Below, one piece after another: positions 1 through 9,700 of a DNA stretch of 11,727 nt; the stretch's first letter is position 1; the number at the start of each line of letters is the position of its first letter. The notes beneath the pieces are model-generated. The model was not told the DNA's origin, made no database searches, and saw nothing but the letters and a program-made list of their open reading frames with translations. The DNA is from Pleurotus ostreatus/Saccharomyces cerevisiae fusant (Eukaryota > Opisthokonta). The stretch is from contig JAMQCK010001128.1 in NCBI GenBank assembly GCA_024196135.1, positions 1 to 11,727 on the forward strand, given 5' to 3'. The translations under genes and the position numbers were made by a program.

Positions 1-449
1 TGCGGCGACTCTCCGCCGCTCGTGGGGTCCTGCGAGCGCTTAGAGCGTCGGGAAGTGGTTCTCCGTTGAGAAGAGGTGCGTTAGGCTCGTTAACGTTGCC
101 GCGCCACCTAGCCTCGCCGTTAACGTGCGAGGCAGCGACTCAACAGAGGACTTCTTCTTGACCCTCGGGCCTCGCTCGGCGCGTGTAACGTCGAAGAGAC
201 TAGATGAGAGTAAGAGAGAAGAAAGGTGATATTCGTGAACGCGAGGCGCCACGTAGGGCGCTCGCCGTCGTGTACATAGGGTAATCGGTAAGTAAGGACG
301 CCGCGAGGCGTCCGCGCGCGTCTTCGTACGTACAAAGCTTTCCTGATTCGGTAGTAAATATGAGAACAATAGAAGTCCTTCCGCGTGTCAAGCCCCGCTC
401 CCGTCTCCGGCTGAGGGCCTGGAGGAGTATCCTGCGCAGACTCCCCGCA
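1..449 (-). repeat. 3' LTR (downstream copy)
   Basis: This 449-bp repeat matches 11279-11727 with no difference that I can find by eye. In either orientation it begins TGCGG and ends CCGCA, the standard TG...CA ends within a 5-bp perfect inverted repeat. It follows the polypurine tract of the element, so it is the 3' LTR and would supply the polyadenylation region. I see no AATAAA on the sense strand. It carries two copies of the palindrome CGTTAACG (118-125 and 88-95) and a GAATATC (234-228 on the sense strand), all of which recur in the spacer before the last ORF. Because the window stops at the repeat, its outer boundary rests on the TG/CA ends alone. Confidence 0.95.
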
Positions 450-452
450 AAG

Positions 453-467
453 CCCCCCACTCCTCCT
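453..467 (-). promoter_or_regulatory. Polypurine tract (plus-strand primer)
   Basis: Sense AGGAGGAGTGGGGGG, purines apart from one T, followed by CTT and then the TG of the 3' LTR. RNase H would leave this RNA as primer for plus-strand DNA. The G-run ending 3 nt short of the LTR mirrors the 3-nt gap between the 5' LTR and the primer-binding site. It lies wholly between the stop of the last ORF (487) and the LTR. Confidence 0.85.
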
Positions 468-486
468 GACCTCTGCCCGTGCCCAC

Positions 487-3324
487 CTACATAAAGCGGC
501 GGAGCCGCACTGGCTCTGGGTGCGTCGCGAGAGAGCTGATCTTGCGCGTCCTCAGCGGAAACCCATAGAACTCCTTGAGGAGGCGGCACCACTTCTCCGC
601 GCCGCTGCTGTTGGGGCAGCGCGCGTCGCGCAGCCGGAGGCCGCGGACCTTCGCGATATTGTTGCGATGCACGCGCATCGCAGCGTGCCACTCGTTGACC
701 GACTTGGGCGCCATTTTCCCGAGACGCCATAGCTGGATGACCTCGGAGATGAAGTCCTCCTCCCAGTCCGTCCACTCGCCGGAGCCGAGGTTCCATTCCT
801 CGCAGTCGAACGCCGGCGAGGGAGGAAAGGCGTGCTTGGGGTTCGCCTGATGGTTGACCGGGTTGGGCGTCGTGCCGAGGAAGAACTCGGTCTCCTCCTC
901 GTACACCTCGTCGTGCACGTACATCGTAGGATCGTCGGTATCTGGGAGCGTGGATGTGTGTCGCGTGAAGACGCGTGTCTCCAAGCTGACGCCCTGGCCC
1001 GCGTCGCTGCGCAACTTCGCGTTGGCGTAGTGCCGAGTGAAGTAGCCAATGACGCCCCCTTGCTGGACGAAGGCGGGGAAATGTGTCTTCGCCCACATCG
1101 GCGCCTGAAGATTTCCTTCCCAAGTACGGAATATAGCGCCGCCCGACTTGCCTTGTAGCGAGGGGTAGCTGTCCTTCGACGGCTCGTGCTGCTGTATGCC
1201 GGGAGGCGCCGGTGGGATGGGGTCGCGCGGGAGGTAGATGACGAAACGGATGCCGCGCTCGATGAGATAGTCCAGCATTTCCGCCGGCGACCTGAGTTCG
1301 CGGATGCAAACACTGTACAAGAAGACGCGCAGAGCGTCTACGTAGTCGGTGATGTGGATGTAGCCGCGCTCGATCACCGTCCGCACCCAGCTCACCGTAG
1401 GTGCTCGCGTCTCGTCGGACTTGCGCTTGTACTCCTCGCACATGATCTCGAAGAGCTGAGAGAGGTGGCTAAGGAGCACCGCTTCCACGCTCTCGAATTC
1501 CTGGTCACCTGGTCTCAACACCTCCTCCTGCAGCTTGGTGGGATCCGCCAGTCGCGCGCCCCTGACCGGCGATGCGCTACGACGCGAAGCCGCCCCTCGC
1601 AGCCTGCTGGTGGTCGAAGCGCTTCCGCTCGGCGATTGGCCTGTGTAAGGGCTGCCCAATCGTCCGCGACGCGTCCAGCTCCCCCTCTCCTGCGGCGTCT
1701 TCATCGCATGGTAGTTGGGGAAGGTCATCCGCCGGAGGAGCTCGGGCATGTCTCTGAGATCCGGAGGCGGAGTGGGAGGAGAAGGGTAGCGCCTGGGTGA
1801 AGGCGAGCGTTCCGGCGAGTCGCAGCCTCCGAGGGAGGCGAGCGCGTTCCGACCTCGTTCGATTTCGCGTTCCTTCTCGAAGAAGTCGTTGCGTTCCCAG
1901 TAGAAGAACTCCTCGAGCGCCGGGGGTCGGTCCCGTCCCTTTCGCACTGCCTCCAAGACACACTTCTCCTCGTAGCGCAGGATGAAAGAGGAAGTAGTCG
2001 CTAGCGAATCGCGCGTTAGAATGCCCCCCGGGGTGAAAGCTTCTCCAGGTTTGGGCGCGAAGGCGACTTTGAAGAGCTCGCGCATCATGAGCAGGTCGCT
2101 GCTCACCCATCCCGTCTCCTGGTCGAACGAACGCCCCGGGAACCGCTCCTCCATTCCGTACTCGAAATCGCCATAGTCGACTGTATATCCCTCGTCCCCG
2201 GGCGCGCCCTTGTACAGGCAACGCGGCGCCCACCGTACGATCGCGACCTTCGGAGGAGAGGAGTCGGGGAGGAAGGCGACCTCAAACCTCTCCAAGAGGC
2301 GGTCGGCCATTGGGCGATCCTTGACCGGGTATGGGCGGTAGCCTTGGAACGCCTGCAGTACGTAGAGGTTGGAGGGTTCGTAATCCAGCGCCGGGGTGTC
2401 CTCGAACAGCGCGCGTAGGGAGTGCTCCTGGAAGAAGTTGTCGTACTCGAAAACAGCGCCTCTGCCCGTCCGCAGGAAATGGCCTCGGATCTCCTTCTGG
2501 AACTCGTCCTCGTCCGCGATTTCCTGGCGAATCTGGAAGTACTCGCGCAGAACGTCGGGGTTCGCGCGCGTGAAGCGGGGGTCGTGGTGTAGCGCCTCCG
2601 TCCAAGGATAATAGAAGGGTACCCCGTGCTCTACCCAGAGCTCGAAGTTGGCGAGTTGGTAGTGCGTAAGAAGGTTAATAAAACAGCCCCGCTTCTCCCT
2701 CTCAAGGAACTCGCACGAACGCACAATCTCGACCTCCCAGTCCTCCAGCGCGTCCTCCCATCCCCTAAACGTCAACGTCCACCAAGCCACGAAGGCCACG
2801 TTGTCGAGAGCCGCCCGTTGGAAAACTTGGATTTTATTGATCGTGAGGTTGACGGTGCTGGGGCGAGTGAGGTTTTCGTAGTTCGGCTTGGTGGGGCGGA
2901 CGCGATCGCCGTCGCGGAGGAAGAAGAGGAGGGGCGCGGTGGCCCGCAGCGACTCCGCAATCTTCTCGAAGGTATGCGCCAGGTAGATGAGCTGATCCGC
3001 ATTATCTGGGTCGATGCGGCTGCCGTCCTTCTCCAGTACGAGGTTACGCGGTTCCGGGACCCAGAAAAGGAAGTAGATGGGGTCTTCGCCGTGTCCGAGG
3101 GCCGCGGAAGGGCAGTAGGGTCTCCAGATGAAGGGCACGACGAGCCAGCGCGGCCCCGCGCCATCCTTGCCGAAGGCGAGGCTGTCGAGTCGGTCGCGAC
3201 GGGGTCCATTCGAGAGGAAGTACCGGGTGCCGCCTAGGATGACCCATCGTTCTCCCCTCGTGAGTTTTATGTCGAGAGGCTCGGGAAGGAGGCTAGGGTC
3301 GTGGTGGATGAGGAAGAACTCCAT
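487..3324 (-). CDS. Large ORF of unknown function after pol (945 aa)
   Basis: The ATG at 3324 has A at -3 and G at +4 and is the first ATG after the pol stop; an in-frame TAA lies 30 nt upstream. The protein ends at a TAG 37 bp before the 3' LTR, next to the polypurine tract. I recognise no domain. Residues 1-495 are rich in aromatic and charged residues. About 499-590 is a serine/proline/arginine-rich low-complexity linker with repeated SP and RS pairs. About 595-945 is mixed helical sequence with many tryptophans (for example EEWNLGSGEWTDWEEDF near residue 860). There is no signal peptide, no hydrophobic span long enough to cross a membrane, and no CCHC or nuclease motif. It occupies the env position but does not look like an envelope protein. 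It has no stops or frameshifts in 2.8 kb, so selection has probably kept it. It could be an accessory protein unique to this lineage or a captured host gene. Confidence 0.8.
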   Translation of the reverse strand: MEFFLIHHDPSLLPEPLDIKLTRGERWVILGGTRYFLSNGPRRDRLDSLAFGKDGAGPRWLVVPFIWRPYCPSAALGHGEDPIYFLFWVPEPRNLVLEKDGSRIDPDNADQLIYLAHTFEKIAESLRATAPLLFFLRDGDRVRPTKPNYENLTRPSTVNLTINKIQVFQRAALDNVAFVAWWTLTFRGWEDALEDWEVEIVRSCEFLEREKRGCFINLLTHYQLANFELWVEHGVPFYYPWTEALHHDPRFTRANPDVLREYFQIRQEIADEDEFQKEIRGHFLRTGRGAVFEYDNFFQEHSLRALFEDTPALDYEPSNLYVLQAFQGYRPYPVKDRPMADRLLERFEVAFLPDSSPPKVAIVRWAPRCLYKGAPGDEGYTVDYGDFEYGMEERFPGRSFDQETGWVSSDLLMMRELFKVAFAPKPGEAFTPGGILTRDSLATTSSFILRYEEKCVLEAVRKGRDRPPALEEFFYWERNDFFEKEREIERGRNALASLGGCDSPERSPSPRRYPSPPTPPPDLRDMPELLRRMTFPNYHAMKTPQERGSWTRRGRLGSPYTGQSPSGSASTTSRLRGAASRRSASPVRGARLADPTKLQEEVLRPGDQEFESVEAVLLSHLSQLFEIMCEEYKRKSDETRAPTVSWVRTVIERGYIHITDYVDALRVFLYSVCIRELRSPAEMLDYLIERGIRFVIYLPRDPIPPAPPGIQQHEPSKDSYPSLQGKSGGAIFRTWEGNLQAPMWAKTHFPAFVQQGGVIGYFTRHYANAKLRSDAGQGVSLETRVFTRHTSTLPDTDDPTMYVHDEVYEEETEFFLGTTPNPVNHQANPKHAFPPSPAFDCEEWNLGSGEWTDWEEDFISEVIQLWRLGKMAPKSVNEWHAAMRVHRNNIAKVRGLRLRDARCPNSSGAEKWCRLLKEFYGFPLRTRKISSLATHPEPVRLRRFM

Positions 3325-3377
3325 GTTGCGGGTCGGAAGGCGGAAGGAAAATTAGAGAAACAAAGCACCCTTTCGAG

Positions 3378-3390
3378 GCCGTTAACGTGC
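3378..3390 (-). promoter_or_regulatory. Spacer motif identical to a 13-bp LTR motif
   Basis: Sense GCACGTTAACGGC, 53 nt before the ATG of the last ORF, identical over 13 bases to the LTR site at 116-128 and 11394-11406. It contains the palindrome CGTTAACG, which I find elsewhere in the element only in the LTRs. Confidence 0.45.
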
Positions 3391-3416
3391 CAAGATCGGG
3401 GTCGCGCAAGGGCAAA

Positions 3417-3429
3417 GCCGTTGACGTGC
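3417..3429 (-). promoter_or_regulatory. Second spacer copy of the shared motif, one mismatch
   Basis: Sense GCACGTCAACGGC, differing by one base from the site at 3378-3390 and lying 39 bp upstream of it. The LTR likewise carries two CGTTAACG sites 30 bp apart, so the pairing is part of the resemblance. Confidence 0.4.
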
Positions 3430-3705
3430 AGAGCCCGTACGCGACAATGAATAATAAGAAGAATGGGATAGATATTCACAGCGGGCGAGAGGTCGAAGTG
3501 TCGGGAGTCGGCGACGATTTTGGTGTCCGCAAGGTTGAGGTTGCTGGGCGACAACGTCGGAGGCGAGGTGATGGTTTGAGAGAGAGAGAGGAGGAGGAGG
3601 GGGAGAGAGAACCGCGTTGAAGCTTGCGGCCTTCTCTCGGCGATTGCCTGAAGAGGTCGGCGATGGCCGTCGGGTCGAAGGACTACCCGGGTTCGCTTCC
3701 CACTT

Positions 3706-6700
3706 CTAGCGCAGGTCATGATTCTTCTTGTAGCTGCGCAAGACCTCGTCGGCGTTGCGCAAGTCCGTCTCGGTCTGCCAGGTGTCGTAGAAGGGTCCGT
3801 ACCCCACCCAGCGAATTTTATAGACTCTCTTTTTCTTGCGCTTATCCCATTTATGGTCGACGATGTCTTCTACCTCGTACTCCTCGTCCTCCATCTCGTC
3901 GCCCCTAGTCTCCGGCAGTTGTGCCCGCTCCACCTGAGACCCGAACGAACTCTCGCGGTACGCCTTCAGATGATCGATGTTGAACACGGGAAATCCAGGG
4001 TACTTCTCGCTCATGTGGAGGCGGTAGGTATTCGGGCTGATCCTCTGTGCTACCTCGAACGGCCCGATCCACCGCTGTTTCAGCTTCGGCTTCCCCGCAC
4101 CTTCGATCCACTCCAAGGTATGCGGATTCACTAGGACTCGGTCACCCGCCTTGAACATGGGAGCTGGTCGTCTGCCCTTATTGTAATTCTTCGCTTGTTC
4201 GTCTTGCGCGGCCGCTATGGCGTCGCGAGCAGCTTGCCTGGCCCGCGTCAGAGTCGCTAGAACTTCGGCCGCATCCTTATCGCTGGGGGGCTCTGCGCTT
4301 CCCGCTGCCTCGAAGGCGGCGTCCAAGGGCGATCTCGGAATCTTGCCATACAGTAGCTCGAAGGGCGCCTTCCCCGTGGACTTGTGTACGCTCGAGTTAT
4401 ACGCGAACTCGAGTAGGTGGAGCAGGGCTGCCCATTGATGTACGTCGCTCGCGACATAGGCTCGAAGCATGGTCTCCAACTGACGGTTTAAGACTTCCGT
4501 TTGCCCGTCGTGTTGTGGATGGTGCGCGGAGGACAACATCATTTTCGTCTTGAGGTGAGTAGCTAAGTCCTTCCAGAAGCCGGACGTCCATCGCCTATCC
4601 CGGTCTGCAATGATGCTGTTAGGCAGGCCAAATCGCGCGACGACGTTCTTCGCGAAAAGCTCGGCTGTGACTTTCCGGTCGAACTTGGGCGGCGCCGGGA
4701 TGAACTGCGCGTGCTTCGTGAGACGGTCAACCACGACCAGGATGGCCGCAAACCCGTAAGAAAGCGGCAGTCCCACGATGAAGTCCATGGAGACTGAGTC
4801 ATAGGGCGACAAAGGTATTGGATTGGGGATTAAGGTGCCGTATTTCGTGAAATTGTCGTATTTGACCTTCTGACAGACGTCGCAGGATCGACAGAATTGC
4901 TCGACGGCAGGCCCCATCCATTTCCAATAGAACTTGCGTCGCAGCTTAGCCCATAACTTCGCTGGCCCGCCGTGCGCACTTTCCATGGGCTCTTCGTGCG
5001 CGATTTGCAAGACCTTCGGGACGAGACGGTCGGGGACACATAGACGCGGGTGGTAGTCTGCATCCAGAAAGAAGAGGAGTCCGTCATCGGAGCGATAGTA
5101 CCTCCGCCCCGGCGTCCATGAGTTGCTAGTGTTAGCCTCCTGCCATCTCGCACGCCAATAGCTCTCCGCCTCGTAGCCCTCCACGAATTCCGCGATCCTA
5201 TCCGGCTCTAGGTGGACGAGGATAGCGGGCGGTCTTCGGTACACCCCTTCGTATCCTTTTCCTGGGACGAAGTCATCATTGCCATCGTCGTCGTCGTCAA
5301 ACTTCTTGCGCCCGTGTTCGCTCGTCCGCGGCTCCGCTGCCGCTTCTTTGCCAGTCGTTGTCACTCGATCGCGATCCGCGCTCTCGGTCGCGTTCTCCAG
5401 CCCTTCCCCCGTCCTTTCGCCTTCGACTTCTTGTTCCTTCGCGGCCATCTGGTCTTGTTTCCTCGCTGATGCTCGGGTTGTAACGAAAGCCTCCGGAGCT
5501 CCTTCGATGCAGTCGGCCATGTACGCCGCCTCAAAGGCTTTCGCCGCCGGAGCTCGACGCGCCGCTTCCTCGCGCAGGAGCGCTGCAGCTTCGTCAGTCG
5601 ATAAGGAAGGTCCTCGCGCGGCGGGAGGAGAGACGCAGGCTGGAGGAGCCCTAGGGATCCGACTCAACGGGTCCACGTTGGAGTGCACGCGTCCCGGACG
5701 GTGTATGATCTCCAGTCCAGGGTACGCCGAGTACACTGCCCCCCAAGATGCTAGTCGACGGTTGCTGTTTTCGTAGGTGCGCGCCCACTGGAGAGCGCTG
5801 TGATCAGTGACCAGGAGTATGGGGACGCCCTCGATGTACGGCTGGAACTTGACGAGAGCTTCCTTGGCCGCCAGCGCCTCTCTTTCCGTCGTGCTATACC
5901 TCTCCTCTGCGCCCTTGAAGGATCGGGACCAGTACGCAATGACACGCTCTACGAAGACTTCCGTCTCCTCGAACTGCGCCGCCCAGCTTCCTGCTACCCG
6001 CGCGTCGTCGACCTTGTCCGACAATTTCAGCACCAAGCGCGGTGGTGGCTGACCCTTCTCGTGGGCGAGCTGGAGGCGCTCGTACAGCTTAGTTCCTCGT
6101 AAGTCCCGAATCTTGATGCTCTGCACCTGTTGTAAAGCACAGCCCAGCGCGTAATCGGAGGCGTCTGTGTAGAGACGGTAAGGGCGCCCTTCCTGCGGGT
6201 GCCCGAGCACGGGGGCTCGCTGTAGGGCAGTCTTCGCCTGGAGGAAGGCGTACTCTTCTTCGGGGCCCCATTCCCAAGGCACGTTCTTGCGCAGGAGTCG
6301 ATGCAGCGGTGAGCAAATATCGGCATAGTACGGGATGAAGGAACTGAAGTACACCGTCATACCCAAGAACGTCTGTAACTCAGACAACTTTGTCGGCCTC
6401 GCCATCTCCAGTACCGCCTTGACTTTTTCGTAGTGCGTGGACAGGCCGAGTCGCGAGACTTTGTGCCCCAAGAGGATAATCGAGTCGTAGAAGAGGTGGC
6501 ATTTTGTCGGTGAGAGAGTCAATCCTGAGCGCTCGATAGCTTCTAATACTCGGTCGAGGTGCTCGATATGTTCCTCGAAGGACCTCGAGTATACCACTAT
6601 ATCGTCGATGTATACGAGCGCAAATAGCCACAGATAAGGAGACAAGACCGACTGCATGACGCGTTGAAAAATCGAGGGCCCGTTGCGCAGTCCGAATGGC

Positions 6701-9700
6701 ATTCTCCGAAACTGAAATAGTCCACGGTGAGTACGGAAAGCAGTCTTCTCGACGTCCTTGGGGTCGAGCTCGAGTTGCGTAAATCCGGACAGCGCGTCTA
6801 GCGAGGACAAGACTTGGGCTCCCGATAGCGACGCCAGGATGTCCGACTGGCGAGGAATGGGAAATTCGTCCGGCACGGTCACGGCGTTAAGCTTGCGGTA
6901 ATCGACGCAGAATCGCGCCTTCCCGTTCCTGTAGGCGATCACGACCGGAGCTCCCCAGGGGCTGATGGACGGCTCTATGACCCCTTGCTCGAACCATTTC
7001 TCTAACTGCTCGTCGATTACCTCCCTTTTGGCAGGCGAGGCGCTGTGCATCGGCAAGGAGATGGGGGTTTGGTCTTCCCTAGTGCGTACCGTCGCTTTCG
7101 CCGGATAATGGCCCAACCGCCCATCAAGTCCAAATGCTCGCTGGCGCTTCTCAAGCATCTTCCAAGCGCGTTCCTTCAAGTGGTCGGGAAGCGCGCCTAC
7201 GTCGAGCATCTCTCTGAACTGCGCTGAAGACACGCCTTCCCCTTCCGGCATCTCGGCTGTCTTGGGACCGTAGTTCTCCGAGTCCTCCTCTAGGCCGCTC
7301 GCCCAAGCGGCGTACCCTTCGGGAGAGGGCATATGGAACTTGTCGCGCGCAGGCGGCGGACGCCCCTTCCATTCCTCGTAATGCTCCGCATCTGGCATCC
7401 TCGTCGCCCCCTTCGGCGGGTTTCCTTCTTGCAGGTGTTGCCGCAGCTCGCAGATCTTCGTGACTCGATCCGCGTGCTCCGCGAGTTGCTGAAGTTCGTC
7501 CTCGTTCCGCGGCGTCTTGAAGAAGTCTTGCGCGCGATAGGCTCGCCCTAGGACTTCGCCGCGTCGTACTAGGCGAGGCGTGTCCGACGGGTTAGCCACT
7601 GGCACGTATGGGTGCTCCGAGGTGACTATCGTATTGGGCACTGCTAAGAACTGCTCCTGGGAGGCTGTCAACAGGAGCTTCTCGACGACCCAATCCTCCC
7701 CTTCCTCAAAGGGTCCTTCCACTCGCACGCGCACGCACGAGTGAGGCGGGAGCCGCACTCGCTCATCCGCGACTCGGACCAAGGAATCGACGAGACGAGC
7801 TTGTTCCTTCTTCCTGCGACGGTGCTGGCGAATGCGTTTGAACTGGCCGCGCCTCGCAAACCTGGGCGCAGGAATCTCGCCGACGTAGGACTTCGCGAAT
7901 TCGTCGAAATCTTTAGACCTCCGCACTCCCACTGCGGTGATAGGATGATCAGGCGCAGCTTCGAATACAATCTCCGTTCGACTCTCGCCATTTTCCATTG
8001 AGCGCCTGACCGATATCCCGTAGGCTTGCATGAAGTCCTCGCCTAGCAGCACGTCGACGGTCATACCTGGGACCACGTACGCGTCGGCCTCAACTTCGAT
8101 AGGGGTCCCGTCGTCCGCCTCCATGAAGACGCCCATTCGGACGGTGCCCTGCGCGGGAGCGACGTCGGTGAGTTGTAACAGCTTCATGGGCTCGCCCTGC
8201 TTGACTGGCGGCGGATCTCGCAGACTATGGTGGCAATTCTCGCTGACGAGCGTGACATTGGCGCCTGTGTCATACCGCAAGTCCCGCTCGCGATCTTGTC
8301 GAGAGCCTAGCCGGCCTCGCACGTTCAGCACCGAGATCCCTTCGCCCTTCGCCCATCGTTTCTTGGGCCGCGGCTTCAGCTTGAGGACTTCCGGTTCGTA
8401 GGGGCGAGGCCAGTCTGCCTCGACCTCGACATCCTCCCCGTCGTCCTCCTCGTCCAAAACCTCCTCTTTCTCCTCTACTCGATTCACCTCTGCTCGCACT
8501 CCGCGGTTCCTCAAACTCTCGCCTTCGTCCTCGGCGGCGAACACGTACTCCAGGTCGTAGAGCGAGTCAACAGGAAGACACTCCCCATTGTGCCAGTATT
8601 CTTCCTCAATCTCCTCAATCCGACTCATGAAAGGAACCGTTTCGCTCAACAACACCTCCCTCCGCGCTGGTTCGTGGGTCTTACGCTCGCCCCCCTCCCT
8701 CGAGGTAGGTTGAGCCGCCCCTTCAAAACCCTGTTGCGCGATAAGGGAGTACGCGGTGTCGTAAGCGATCTGCGAAGCCCGCTCTTCCTGTTCGGCGCGA
8801 AGACCTTGTCGACCTTGATACTCGTCCCAGTGCGGACAGTCCTTATTCCAGTGGTTCTTGCTGCCGCACGCGAAGCACGGCCCCGGCGGCGGCTTGGTCC
8901 CCTTGGATCGGACCTCATTTCGAGGCGGGAATAGTGGCCTTCCGGAGTGAGCGGTCACTCTCTTCTTCGCGGCCGCGTACGCCACTGCGATCAGGTCGCT
9001 CTCCCTCTCCTGCGCGTCTCGCTGCCCGGCGGCCATCGACTCATCCTCCGACTCTGAGTCCGCCTCCCATTCTGCCTCCATTACTTGCGCGGTACGAGCG
9101 CTCGTTGAGGGGGCAGGCTTCCAGGAGGCTCGCGAAGTCGTGCGATCCCCTTCCTCGGCTAAGTCCTTGTTGCGCTTCCAGACTTCGACGAGCTCTCGCG
9201 AGCAACTCTTGATGCGAGAGACTAGTTCATCGGTTGACTTGACCGACGAGAACGAGACGACCAACTTCCATCCTCTCGGCGCCGAATTGATGAGCATCCG
9301 CGCCTCCGCGAGCGAATTCTCGTCGGCGTATCCCATGATACGAGCCAGTAGTACACGCCGGAGGATGTACTCCGAGGGGGACTCGCGCGCGTGCTTGCTT
9401 TCGCGGAATCGCTGCAGCTTGAACTTCGTGTCGAGATCCTCGACCCAGTCCTCTCCTAGATACTCTTCGCGGATGGTGTCAATGTAGTGGCGATAGCTGA
9501 GCCGCATGTGGTCGCGACGTTCTTCGCTCTGCGCCAGAAACCATTGGTGGATCTCCGAAAAGGGGACGAGTCTTGTCCACAGCCATTCGCCTAGCGCGCG
9601 AGGTAGATAACCGCCGTTCCGCGCCAGTTCCACGATCGTCGAGAAGTACATGATCGCCTTTTCTCGATTTCCGTCCCATTGCGGTAGCTCGGAAGGCTTG

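Larger units (their letters stand above)
3325..3705 (-). promoter_or_regulatory. Spacer between pol and the last ORF; candidate internal promoter
   Basis: This 381-bp stretch is noncoding by every sign. The last ORF's frame is closed by a TAA at 3354-3352, and there is no sense ATG in any frame, so any transcript starting here would use 3324 first. On the sense strand it holds a 34-nt pyrimidine run (3611-3578), an AT-rich patch (about 3477-3446) containing GAATATC and TTCTTCTTA, then GCACGTCAACGGC (3429-3417) and GCACGTTAACGGC (3390-3378). The LTR contains the same elements in the same order. Pyrimidine-rich runs are common in fungal promoters. A spliced route to the ORF is an alternative reading. 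Confidence 0.5.

Noticed and set aside
286..297. Consensus-like 5' splice site GGTAAGT in the LTR
   Set aside because: It is on the plus strand, antisense to the element, so it cannot serve the element's own transcript.
200..1441. 413-residue open frame overlapping the end of the last ORF and the 3' LTR, and similar frames on both strands
   Set aside because: These are arginine- and proline-rich shadow frames of GC-rich coding DNA. The 945-aa frame has the natural composition and the good start context.
487..3324. Last ORF as an env gene
   Set aside because: It lies in the env position, but I see no signal peptide, no transmembrane span and no cysteine-rich ectodomain.
3578..3611. Central polypurine tract
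   Set aside because: The run is purine-rich on the plus strand, which is pyrimidine-rich on the element's sense strand, the wrong polarity for a plus-strand primer.
3352..3708. Readthrough from pol into the last ORF, which is in the same frame
   Set aside because: Besides the pol stop, there is an in-frame TAA at 3354-3352 just before the ATG, so a single readthrough event would not join them.
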